A stretch of DNA of 21,557 nucleotides from a virus, in IMG/VR virus record IMGVR_UViG_3300010396_000108, positions 1 to 21,557 of that record, one strand, 5' to 3'. Below are positions 7,608-13,399 of this stretch, one piece after another. Each line of letters starts with the position of its first letter. Position 1 is the first letter of the stretch. A program made the translations under genes and the position numbers. The notes under the pieces are model-generated. The model was not told the origin of the DNA. It saw nothing but the letters and a program-made list of their open reading frames with translations, and made no database searches.

Positions 7608-7877
7608 GTGAGAAACGTACGCCGCACCCTGTCCGCACTGCTGTTCGTCCGCATGATCGATGTGCGCCGCGCCGCCATGACCGCCAGCTGGCGAGGCGCG
7701 ATCAGCTTCAGCACCACGCATCGCGAGTTCCGCATTCGCGTGCCGTTCTGGAAAGTGCGTGCCACGCGCCGCGCCGTCCGCGAATCGATCCCCGTCACTA
7801 CCGCCTGCCGCGTCGGCGCGCTTTCCCTGCGCGACCACTTCCGCGTGCGGGCGTTCTGCATTCACCCAGCCGCATAA
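7608..7877 (+). CDS. Small highly basic phage protein of unknown function
   Basis: GTG 7608 follows TTGGAG (7596-7601) by 6 nt and lies about 30 nt after the expected start of the promoter at 7534-7569. The 89-residue product is very arginine-rich (VRNVRRTLSALLFVRMIDVRR at the start) with few acidic residues, and has no recognised domain. The charge suggests RNA, DNA or membrane-surface contact. Coding status rests on the start context and the gap it fills between two firmer features. Confidence 0.5.
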   Translation: MRNVRRTLSALLFVRMIDVRRAAMTASWRGAISFSTTHREFRIRVPFWKVRATRRAVRESIPVTTACRVGALSLRDHFRVRAFCIHPAA

Positions 7878-7890
7878 GCGAGGCGCACCA

Positions 7891-8244
7891 GTGAAGACCG
7901 AACCCCGCGCCACGGGCGCCATTGCCGAAATCGTTCACGAACGCGCCCAGCAGGATGCGAAATGGGGCGTGCAGAATCATCCGGACCTGCCGAAGGGCAT
8001 CGTGTCGCACCCGTGCGCATTCTTCGGCCTCCCGACGGCGGACGCGGCTCGCGAGCACTGCGAGGATGCGTTTAAGCGCGGCGCCGGCAGCTACGCGCAC
8101 ATTTTCGTCGAGGAAGTGTGCGAGGCCATCGAAGACGCGCACGACCCTGCGAAGCTCCGCGCCGAGCTGGTGCAGGTCGCCGCGGTTGCGGCCGCGTGGA
8201 TCGAGAAGATCGACCGCGACGCGCACTCACAGGGCGCCGGCTGA
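7891..8244 (+). CDS. MazG-like nucleotide pyrophosphohydrolase family protein
   Basis: GTG 7891 has GAGG (7880-7883) 7 nt upstream and gives 117 residues. ERAQQDAKWGVQNHPD (17-32) is the signature opening of phage MazG-like proteins, and EEVCEAIED (74-82) with AELVQVAAV (91-99) supplies the acidic helices that bind Mg2+ in all-alpha NTP pyrophosphatases. Relatives hydrolyse abnormal or regulatory nucleotides such as dUTP or ppGpp; the substrate here is unknown. It sits with the dNMP kinase in a unit that looks devoted to nucleotide metabolism. Its stop overlaps the next start (TGATG). Confidence 0.75.
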   Translation: MKTEPRATGAIAEIVHERAQQDAKWGVQNHPDLPKGIVSHPCAFFGLPTADAAREHCEDAFKRGAGSYAHIFVEEVCEAIEDAHDPAKLRAELVQVAAVAAAWIEKIDRDAHSQGAG

Positions 8245-8576
8245 TGGACAAGGGAATCGGCGCCAGCCTGCGCAGGTCGTGGCGGATCGGCACGCGCCGG
8301 CCGACGCGCTACCCGTGCCGGTGCGTGTCGTGCGGCGACCGTCATGTGCTGCGACTGCAGCCGGACGAGTACACGCGACCGCGACAGTGCCGCCACGGAT
8401 GCCGCGCGCCGCTGCGCATCGACTGGTATCGGATGGCCGCCGAGTGGCACAGGAAACCGTGCCGCTGCGACGGCTATTCGTTCCCGCATGCGCGAGGTCG
8501 CGGCTACTGCATGCACAACCCTGAATTGTCGGCTGACATGCTGCGCGAGCGGTACGAAGCCGGCGCCTACGCGTAA
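8244..8576 (+). CDS. Cysteine-rich zinc-binding phage protein
   Basis: ATG 8244 overlaps the MazG-like stop (TGATG). The 110-residue protein has a CRCVSCGDRH cluster (C25, C27, C30, H34) and CRHGC (C49, C53), then CRCDGYSFPHARGRGYC further on. The number and spacing of cysteines suggest one or two zinc sites. It is rich in Arg and aromatics, which would suit nucleic-acid binding, but I recognise no characterised family. Confidence 0.7.
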   Translation: MDKGIGASLRRSWRIGTRRPTRYPCRCVSCGDRHVLRLQPDEYTRPRQCRHGCRAPLRIDWYRMAAEWHRKPCRCDGYSFPHARGRGYCMHNPELSADMLRERYEAGAYA

Positions 8577-8603
8577 CCAATTCGAACCGAGAGGCAATAC
8601 AGC

Positions 8604-9749
8604 ATGGCAGTTGTGAGACGCCACACCGACGACGACATCGTCACCGCGCTGCGCACGCACGGCAGCAACCGCAAGGCCGCCGCGGCGCTTGGCATGAACA
8701 TCCGCACGCTGATGCGCCGGAAGGAATCGCTGGCGCTGAAGGGATGGTCGCCGGATCACGACATGACCAAGACGGTTCCCGATGGCTTCACCGTGCGCGG
8801 CGTGTCGACGTACTACGACAAGGACGGCAAGGTCGCAGGCCAGTGGGTGAAGTCGCAGCAGGACGCCGAGGCCGTGCGTCGGATGATCGACGGGATCATG
8901 GCCGGGCTGTGCGCCGAAGTGCCGCGCGAAAAGCCGATGCGGACGCCCAAGCGCGAGCCGGACGGCATGATGAACCTGTACGTCGTCACCGACTACCACA
9001 TGGGCATGCTGGCGTGGCGCGAGGAAACCGGCGCCGATTGGGATACGCAGATCGCCGAGGACATGCTTGTCGCGTGGTTCGCCCGCGCCATTGCCGAGGC
9101 TCCGGCCGCTGACGTGGGCGTCTTCGCGCAGCTGGGCGACTTCCTGCATTGGGACGGCTGGGACGCGGTCACGCCGACAAGCCGGCACCTGCTGGACGCC
9201 GACACGCGCTTTCCCAAGCTGGTGCAGGTCGCGGCCCGCGCCATCAAGCGCATCATCCGCATGCTGCTGACCAAGCATGCCCGCGTGCACGTCATCATGG
9301 CCGAGGGCAATCACGACATGACGTCGTCGGTGTGGCTGCGCCAGCTGTGCGCCGCGATGTTCGAAAACGAACCGCGCGTGACGGTCGACCTGCGGCCTGA
9401 TCCGTACTACTGCGTCGAGCACGGCAGGACGGCGCTGTTCTTCCACCACGGCCACAAGAAGCGGCTCGCCAACATCGCCGATGTCTTCGCGTCAAAGTTC
9501 CGCGCCACCTTCGGCCGCACCGATCACGCCTATGCGCACATGGGCCATCTGCACCATGTCGAGGTCAAGGAAACGAACCTGATGATCGTCGAGCAGCACC
9601 GCACGCTTGCCGCGCCGGACTCGCACGCCAGCCGCGGCGGATGGCTGTCGGGCCGCGACGCGCAGGTCATCCCGTATTCCGACGTCTACGGCGAGCGCAG
9701 CCGCGTGCGCATCCCGGCGGCGCTGGTCGAGTCGGGGAGGGTGCACTGA
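8604..9749 (+). CDS. HTH-metallophosphoesterase fusion
   Basis: The 381-residue protein starts at ATG 8604 with a GAGAGG site upstream. Residues 8-45 (DDDIVTALRTHGSNRKAAAALG, then NIRTLMRRKESL) form a Fis/Psq-like helix-turn-helix. The rest is a calcineurin-like phosphoesterase with DYH (130-132), GDFLH (178-182), GNHD (235-238), HHGH (281-284) and GHLHH (314-318), so the bimetal site looks complete. Relatives include Mre11/SbcD-type nucleases and phosphatases. The fused DNA-binding domain suggests a DNA-directed nuclease or repair enzyme rather than a protein phosphatase, which is an inference. It overlaps the dNMP kinase gene by TGATG. Confidence 0.88.
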   Translation: MAVVRRHTDDDIVTALRTHGSNRKAAAALGMNIRTLMRRKESLALKGWSPDHDMTKTVPDGFTVRGVSTYYDKDGKVAGQWVKSQQDAEAVRRMIDGIMAGLCAEVPREKPMRTPKREPDGMMNLYVVTDYHMGMLAWREETGADWDTQIAEDMLVAWFARAIAEAPAADVGVFAQLGDFLHWDGWDAVTPTSRHLLDADTRFPKLVQVAARAIKRIIRMLLTKHARVHVIMAEGNHDMTSSVWLRQLCAAMFENEPRVTVDLRPDPYYCVEHGRTALFFHHGHKKRLANIADVFASKFRATFGRTDHAYAHMGHLHHVEVKETNLMIVEQHRTLAAPDSHASRGGWLSGRDAQVIPYSDVYGERSRVRIPAALVESGRVH

Positions 9750-10552
9750 TGGACATGCGTATTACCGACGCAGGGCGCAGGATGCTGGACGAGCGGCAGA
9801 GCCTCGCGGCGATCAATTCCGGCGAGCTGGGCGAGCTGTGCCGGCGAGCGTATGAGCGCGAAGGAATCGACGGCGCAAGGCGATACTTCGTCGTCAGCAC
9901 GCCGGACGGCGTCACCGAGCGCGGGCGGTCGCTGTATGCGCAACTGCTCGCCGACATGCAGCGCGTGCGAGGCGGCGGGAGCCGTGGCAAAACGTGGATC
10001 GACCCGCGGGTGTGCACCGCTGACTCGATGCTTATCGGCATCGCTGGCGCCAAGCGCGCAGGCAAGGACACGCTGGCGCGCGAGCTGGCGATCATGACCG
10101 GCCTGCAGCGCGACAGCTTCGCCGCGCCGCTGCGCGAGTTCGTCGCGCGCCTGCTGGGCTGGACGATGGGCGAGCTGGAAGCGCGTAAGGAATATCCCGT
10201 CGACTGGCTGGACGGCGTCACGCCGCGGCACATGATGCAGACCATCGGCACCGAGTGGGGCAGGGACACGATCCACGGCGAACTGTGGGTGCGGTCGCTG
10301 ATGCAGCGCACCGCGGCGCGCGGCGCGATCATCTCCGACGTCCGCTTCCCGAACGAGGCGCAAGCCATCCGCGAGCGCGGCGGCATCGTGCTGAAGGTGA
10401 CCCGCCCGGGCACGGGCACGGGCGACGCGCACATCAGCGAAACGCCGCTGCCGGCCGGGCTGGTGGATGCCGTGATCGAGAACGATTCGACCCCGGCCAT
10501 CATGGCGGGCCGCGCGTTCTTCGCGGTGAACTGCCACTACGGCCGCGCGTAA
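9749..10552 (+). CDS. Deoxynucleoside monophosphate kinase with N-terminal extension
   Basis: ATG 9749 overlaps the previous stop and has GGAGG (9736-9740) 8 nt upstream. The 267-residue protein has about 93 N-terminal residues of unknown fold (MDMRITDAGRRMLDERQSL onward), then a kinase domain with the P-loop GIAGAKRAGKDT (97-108) and the diagnostic ISDVRFPNEA (195-204) seen in T4-type dNMP kinases. The kinase converts dNMPs to dNDPs to feed phage DNA synthesis. Usual stand-alone forms lack the extension; an internal ATG at 10028 would yield the kinase alone. The call is firm for the kinase and open for the extension. Confidence 0.85.
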   Translation: MDMRITDAGRRMLDERQSLAAINSGELGELCRRAYEREGIDGARRYFVVSTPDGVTERGRSLYAQLLADMQRVRGGGSRGKTWIDPRVCTADSMLIGIAGAKRAGKDTLARELAIMTGLQRDSFAAPLREFVARLLGWTMGELEARKEYPVDWLDGVTPRHMMQTIGTEWGRDTIHGELWVRSLMQRTAARGAIISDVRFPNEAQAIRERGGIVLKVTRPGTGTGDAHISETPLPAGLVDAVIENDSTPAIMAGRAFFAVNCHYGRA

Positions 10553-10569
10553 TCGGGTATCCTGACCAC

Positions 10570-10812
10570 ATGACGAAACCGAAGACCAAGAAACCAGCCG
10601 CGGCCCCGACGAAGGCCGAACGCGTGCGCGCCAGCGAGGCGCGCAAGCTGAAGGATGGAGGCAAGCGCATCCCCGGTGGCGTGATGCCGCCGGATGCCGT
10701 GCGGGCGCTGGAACTGCTGCAGGCCGAGCAGTACGCACCGACCGCCAGCGGGTGCATCTATCGGGCGCTGATCGATGCCGCCGAGCGGATCAAACCGGCG
10801 TCATCCTACTGA
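10570..10812 (+). CDS. Small ribbon-helix-helix-like protein, possible regulator
   Basis: This 80-residue protein has a Lys/Ala/Pro-rich tail (MTKPKTKKPAAAPTKAERVR), then KRIPGGVMPPDAVRALELLQ and ASGCIYRALIDAAERI. A short strand followed by two helices is the layout of Arc/MetJ-type ribbon-helix-helix DNA-binding proteins; this is inferred from pattern only. It starts 18 nt after the kinase stop without a clear Shine-Dalgarno site, and a terminator follows within 30 nt. If the fold is right, it is a candidate binder of one of the palindromes in this window. Confidence 0.65.
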   Translation: MTKPKTKKPAAAPTKAERVRASEARKLKDGGKRIPGGVMPPDAVRALELLQAEQYAPTASGCIYRALIDAAERIKPASSY

Positions 10813-10838
10813 CCCGCCCGGCCCTTCAAACCGCCAGA

Positions 10839-10866
10839 GCCGCCGCATTCCGGCGGCTTTCTGTTT
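10839..10866 (+). terminator. Rho-independent terminator of the 7534-10812 unit
   Basis: GCCGCCG (10839-10845) pairs with CGGCGGC (10851-10857) around CATTC, followed by TTTCTGTTT. It closes the second early unit. The remaining bases to 10960 hold a near-palindrome TGGAC-TATC-GTCCA (10868-10881) but no promoter I can defend. Confidence 0.8.
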
Positions 10867-10960
10867 ATGGACTATCGTCCACTTTCATTACCTTTGGTGC
10901 TACATTTCGCCGCACCGCGTCATTCGGCGCGGAAACACGCCTACAGCGAAGGGGTAGACG

Positions 10961-11344
10961 ATGAAGGAAAAGGCATTCAGCGACGCGAGGGATCAGGCGA
11001 TAACCCTGTTCCACACACAGCCGCCGCGAGCGAAAGACCGGATCAGTCTTGACGCGATCTTCATGTCGATTGCGATGCATGGCGCGGTCGATGACGCGGA
11101 GAGGCGCGCACCGATCCGCCCGGAGACGCGCACGGGCAGGGAGGCGCCGCCGGAAGAGTGGTTCGAAACCACGCTCGCGAAGCTGAAGAAGTCGGCAGAG
11201 AAAAACGTCACTATCGAGCGGTTTCTACTGGTGGCCGGGCGGTTTCCGATCACCCGCATGGACCGGATCAACGTGGCGCGATGGCTGCGCGAGGCCGGGC
11301 ACATACCGCGGAAAACCGGCGGTAACCTGATCTTCGACCTATGA
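10961..11344 (+). CDS. Phage protein of unknown function, possible DNA-binding C-terminus
   Basis: ATG 10961 has GAAGGGG about 6 nt upstream. The 127-residue protein has an N-terminal helical part, a charged linker (RRAPIRPETRTGREAPPEEW) and a C-terminal part with ITRMDRINVARWLREAGHIPRKTGGN, which reads like a winged-helix or HTH tail (helix, turn, helix, basic turn). It stands alone between a terminator and the small-RNA promoter. No family is recognised. Confidence 0.7.
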   Translation: MKEKAFSDARDQAITLFHTQPPRAKDRISLDAIFMSIAMHGAVDDAERRAPIRPETRTGREAPPEEWFETTLAKLKKSAEKNVTIERFLLVAGRFPITRMDRINVARWLREAGHIPRKTGGNLIFDL

Positions 11345-11355
11345 TGAACGAAAGC

Positions 11356-11396
11356 TGACGAAAGGTGTTGACGATACGCGCGTAACGGCCTAGAGT
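11356..11396 (+). promoter_or_regulatory. Operator-bearing promoter of the small RNA
   Basis: The 18-mer TGACGAAAGGTGTTGACG (11356-11373) ends in the -35 TTGACG (11368-11373). A 17-nt spacer holds TACGCGCGTA (11375-11384), and the -10 is TAGAGT (11391-11396). An AAAGCTGAC (11351-11359) lies 10 bases before AAAGGTG, so the upstream box is doubled. This is the most complete example of the composite promoter. The expected start is near A11404. Confidence 0.75.
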
Positions 11397-11403
11397 TCGC
11401 GCC

Positions 11404-11592
11404 ACGGTCGACGGGGCAAACGTTCAACCGGGGCACGGGCAGGGGCAGCAGTAACCACTTCAGCGGAGCGAATCCATGAACGCGACATCGCCGGCAGGAC
11501 GCCGAGAACACATCACGGGGAGGCTACCCGGCAGAAGATCAGCCGCCCCGTCGACGCAGTGCAAAACCCGCCTTGCCCCGGCGGGTTTTTTT
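11404..11592 (+). ncRNA. Candidate structured small RNA, about 190 nt
   Basis: A strong promoter at 11356-11396 and a strong terminator at 11563-11592 enclose about 190 nt with no convincing gene. GTCGACGGGGC (11407-11417), starting about 3 nt after the expected transcript start, is perfectly complementary to GCCCCGTCGAC (11545-11555) just before the terminator. This gives an 11-bp closing stem around the whole molecule. The interior is G-rich (11430-11447 has runs of GGGG, GGG and GGGG). The only start with a Shine-Dalgarno-like site (ATG 11476, GGAG upstream) opens a frame that runs through the terminator hairpin to 11628, so translation is unlikely. Known phage RNA families are not recognised. 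It could be an antisense or protein-titrating RNA. Confidence 0.55.
11563..11592 (+). terminator. Strong Rho-independent terminator
   Basis: AAAACCCGCC (11563-11572) pairs with GGCGGGTTTT (11580-11589) around a 7-nt loop, followed by more T for seven T in all (11586-11592). It ends the candidate small RNA. The next promoter begins within 10 nt. Confidence 0.9.
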
Positions 11593-11600
11593 ATGGCCGC

Positions 11601-11626
11601 TTGCGTTACGCGCGTAACTGTAGGAT
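11601..11626 (+). promoter_or_regulatory. Operator-bearing promoter before the 11661 gene cluster
   Basis: The full 14-bp palindrome GTTACGCGCGTAAC (11605-11618) is followed after 2 nt by TAGGAT (11621-11626), the same -10 as at 12974-12979. The -35 is poor: TTGCGT (11601-11606) gives a spacer of only 14 nt, and the AAAGGTG box is absent. This promoter may need an activator, or the bound protein may itself recruit polymerase. Confidence 0.55.
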
Positions 11627-11660
11627 GATGCCGGCACCTTACATCCACTTGGGGGGCGAC

Positions 11661-11942
11661 ATGGGCGGCAAAGCAGCGGCACGGCAAGCGGGAAGCGCTG
11701 GCGCGAAGCGGCGCTGGCGGAACTGGTATCGCGATTGCCGCAAGGCGGCGTCCATCTGGAATGCGATGCAGGAGAGGGGGTATGACGGCCCAGCTCCGTC
11801 GATCATGACGAACATTCCCGGTTGGGAGCGATTCGATCACTGCCGCCTGTGGCCGGATCATCTGGCCGTGTTCGAGCTGCGCGACCGCCTGTCGCACGAA
11901 TGCCGGATGCACGCCGGCCCGCGCGGGAGGTTGCCGGCATGA
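11661..11942 (+). CDS. Small basic phage protein of unknown function
   Basis: ATG 11661 follows a G-run (11651-11656) and lies downstream of the expected transcript start; ATGs at 11625 and 11628 would fall at or before it. The 93-residue protein begins MGGKAAARQAGSAGAKRRW, with a lysine/arginine-rich N-terminus, then RNWYRDCRKAASIWNAM and an aromatic C-terminal half. I recognise no family. Its stop overlaps the next start as ATGA. Confidence 0.6.
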   Translation: MGGKAAARQAGSAGAKRRWRNWYRDCRKAASIWNAMQERGYDGPAPSIMTNIPGWERFDHCRLWPDHLAVFELRDRLSHECRMHAGPRGRLPA

Positions 11943-12265
11943 GCGCCGAGACGAAGCCCATGGATGTGCTGGCGCAAGAGATTCGTCGTGTTGATGGCAG
12001 TCATTCGCTTGGCGCGGGAGCCCTTGCAGAAGCGTTGATGCCCTTCATTGAGCGTGAATTCATCGACCGCGCCGCCGTGGCCGAGATGATCGGCGAGGCG
12101 ATGCCGGTCGAAGCTGGCGCGCTGGTGTGTGTGCGGTTTCGTGGGTTCGGCGGCAGCGGCATCGTGCAAGAATCGCCGCTATCGGCCGGGCGATACCGCT
12201 GGGCGCACGAGGGTGGGGTCTGGGATATCATGGCGTATCGGGTGGTGGATGGCGGCGGGGCATGA
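11939..12265 (+). CDS. Small phage protein of unknown function
   Basis: The 108-residue protein is coupled to the gene before by ATGA. The N-terminal half is helical (LAEALMPFIEREFIDRAAVAEM), and the C-terminal half has short strands with GSGIVQESPLSAGRYRWAHEGG and WDIMAYRVVDGGGA. The last part resembles small beta-barrel phage proteins but carries no diagnostic motif. Confidence 0.65.
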   Translation: MSAETKPMDVLAQEIRRVDGSHSLGAGALAEALMPFIEREFIDRAAVAEMIGEAMPVEAGALVCVRFRGFGGSGIVQESPLSAGRYRWAHEGGVWDIMAYRVVDGGGA

Positions 12266-12282
12266 GTGGGAACGTCTAAAGT

Positions 12283-12525
12283 GTGGGCGACAATGTCGTC
12301 GTGAACGTGCACAAGCCGGGCGCGCCGATGCGCCGATGCCATGGCGTCGTGAAGGCTGTCAGTCCGTCGCAAGTGACGGTTGAGCGAACCGTGACTCGCG
12401 GCAAAGTGACGGTCACCATCGCCGCGAAGTTCAGCATCAAGACCGGCGTCCAGATCGGCATGGCCGATTCGTGGTGGAAGACGTGGATTGATCCGGTGCG
12501 TGAAGAGGGAGGCATGCGGGCATGA
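12283..12525 (+). CDS. Small beta-rich phage protein of unknown function
   Basis: The 80-residue frame starts at GTG 12283 with no clear Shine-Dalgarno site. An ATG at 12262, overlapping the previous stop in the style of this operon, is in the same frame but meets TAA after five codons (12277-12279). The present start may therefore be a reinitiation site, or the true start may have been lost. The product has alternating Val/Thr strands (GVVKAVSPSQVTVERTVTRG) like an SH3-type barrel and ends in an amphipathic helix. It is coupled to the next gene by ATGA. Confidence 0.5.
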   Translation: MGDNVVVNVHKPGAPMRRCHGVVKAVSPSQVTVERTVTRGKVTVTIAAKFSIKTGVQIGMADSWWKTWIDPVREEGGMRA

Positions 12526-12737
12526 GCAGGTGGACAGCGGAACAGGTGGAAGAGTTGGCGAATGCACTTCCGGGCGGGTGTGAAGATCAACGGCGCGCAC
12601 TCCGAGCCTACGCCGCAGACCTGCGCGGGCGCGAGAACACCCGCGATGCGATCAGGATCGAGGGTGAAATCGAAGATGCGGACCTGCGCATGTACCGCCG
12701 GCACTTCGGCGACAAAGGCAGGGAGGGCGGCAGCTAG
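12522..12737 (+). CDS. Small charged helical phage protein
   Basis: The 71-residue protein starts at the ATGA overlap. It is mostly charged helix: WTAEQVEELANALPGG, then RRALRAYAADLRGRENTRDAIRIEGEIEDADLRM (shown with its key residues; two helices). It ends at an amber TAG (12735-12737), and the same frame stays open for another 46 codons. No family is recognised. Confidence 0.6.
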   Translation: MSRWTAEQVEELANALPGGCEDQRRALRAYAADLRGRENTRDAIRIEGEIEDADLRMYRRHFGDKGREGGS

Positions 12738-12746
12738 TCGGCGCGG

Positions 12747-12878
12747 ATGCCGGCGGAGCCGACCGGCGCCATCATTTCAGCGATGGTGCACGCGTTCACG
12801 CTGAAGTCGCCGGGATCAGCGATGGCGGTCGCGCACCGGGCGGCGATTGCCGCGCAGCGCAAACAGTCCGGGCAGTAG
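12747..12878 (+). CDS. Possible small gene or amber-readthrough extension
   Basis: ATG 12747 opens 43 codons ending at TAG 12876-12878, in the same frame as the gene that stops at 12735-12737. The product (starting MPAEPTGAIISAMVHAF) looks helical. There is no clear Shine-Dalgarno site. A plus-strand terminator follows, so the stretch is transcribed with the operon. It may be a separate small gene, a readthrough tail or untranslated sequence. The opposite strand is also open here, so composition does not help. Confidence 0.3.
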   Translation: MPAEPTGAIISAMVHAFTLKSPGSAMAVAHRAAIAAQRKQSGQ

Positions 12879-12904
12879 CCGACCACGACAGCCAGCACCA
12901 GCAG

Positions 12905-12933
12905 AACCCGGCCGCGCGCCGGGTTTTCTGTTT
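12905..12933 (+). terminator. Rho-independent terminator of the 11601-12878 unit
   Basis: AACCCGGC (12905-12912) pairs with GCCGGGTT (12918-12925) around CGCGC, followed by TTCTGTTT. The next promoter starts 10 nt later. Confidence 0.8.
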
Positions 12934-12942
12934 GGGGTGGCG

Positions 12943-12979
12943 AAAGGTGTTGACAGGTTACGCGCGTAACATTTAGGAT
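12943..12979 (+). promoter_or_regulatory. Operator-bearing promoter before the 13038 gene
   Basis: AAAGGTGTTG (12943-12952) leads into a consensus TTGACA -35 (12950-12955). The 14-bp palindrome GTTACGCGCGTAAC (12957-12970) fills the 18-nt spacer, and the -10 is TAGGAT (12974-12979). By consensus match this is the strongest promoter in the window. Confidence 0.78.
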
Positions 12980-12992
12980 TCGCACATCGGCA

Positions 12993-13004
12993 GCGTTTAA
13001 ACGC
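12993..13004. promoter_or_regulatory. 12-bp perfect palindrome in the leader
   Basis: GCGTTTAAACGC lies about 7 nt after the expected start of the promoter at 12943-12979. It may be a second protein-binding site or a short RNA hairpin. No second copy was noticed in the window. Confidence 0.35.
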
Positions 13005-13037
13005 ATCCGATATACTCAAACCGACGGGAGGAAGGCT

Positions 13038-13226
13038 ATGGAAAAGAGCGAGCTTAGCGAGCGCATTTACGCTTGGGACAAGCGCAACGGCGAGGTTGTT
13101 TACCGCATCCCCGGTCATCGTCACGGCGACGGCCAGGTCGACACCGACGAAAGCCCGGTTTGGTTGGTTGGCAATCAAGAGGACGTTCAGGACGTCGCCA
13201 GCCTCCCCGAGGTCATCATCGACTGA
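13038..13226 (+). CDS. Small acidic phage protein of unknown function
   Basis: ATG 13038 has a strong GGGAGGA site (13026-13032). The 62-residue protein is acidic, with YAWDKRNGEVVYRIPGHRHG in the middle and ending SLPEVIID. It is the only gene between its own strong promoter and its own terminator, a layout typical of highly expressed small host-takeover or regulatory proteins. Its role is unknown. Confidence 0.7.
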   Translation: MEKSELSERIYAWDKRNGEVVYRIPGHRHGDGQVDTDESPVWLVGNQEDVQDVASLPEVIID

Positions 13227-13258
13227 CGTTTTCGACCCTTCAAAGCGCCACCAGTGGA

Positions 13259-13286
13259 AGCCGGCCGCGTGCCGGCTTTCGCTTTT
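13259..13286 (+). terminator. Rho-independent terminator after the 13038 gene
   Basis: AGCCGGC (13259-13265) pairs with GCCGGCT (13271-13277) around CGCGT, followed by TTCGCTTTT. It isolates the single-gene unit from the origin-like region. Confidence 0.8.
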
Positions 13287-13343
13287 CTGGACGGGTGATC
13301 GACGCGAGATGGTGAAATGCCATCCATACGCGTGCAGTAATCT

Positions 13344-13363
13344 TGTGGGTAAGGTTATCCACA
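13344..13363. promoter_or_regulatory. DnaA box in an inverted pair
   Basis: TTATCCACA (13355-13363) is a perfect consensus DnaA box. TGTGGGTAA (13344-13352), two bases upstream, is its inverted partner with one mismatch to the consensus. The pair borders the repeat array, which suggests that host DnaA takes part in opening the region. Confidence 0.65.
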
Positions 13364-13399
13364 TATTGAACTAAGAAGATCCGAGCAGTACAGGAAGGC

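Noticed and set aside
8568-8576. TACGCGTAA resembling the operator
   Set aside because: It lacks the central CG, forms the last codons of the gene before, and no -35/-10 pair surrounds it.
8091-9455. Minus-strand open frame of 454 codons opposite the metallophosphoesterase
   Set aside because: It is a shadow of a gene with all metal-site motifs, with no ribosome site and no recognisable domain.
10541-10570. Possible operator half-site GCGCGTAA and TATCCT before the 10570 gene
   Set aside because: There is no -35 at a workable distance and the half-site is the end of the kinase gene; read-through from the upstream promoter explains expression.
11476-11628. Possible small gene starting at ATG 11476
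   Set aside because: A GGAG site is present, but the frame crosses a strong terminator and the next promoter, so it is unlikely to be a complete gene.
12734-13006. Minus-strand open frame of 90 codons, Cys-rich
   Set aside because: It would cover the plus-strand terminator and the operator-bearing promoter and has no ribosome site. Its codon wobble positions coincide with the plus frame, so GC bias cannot support it.
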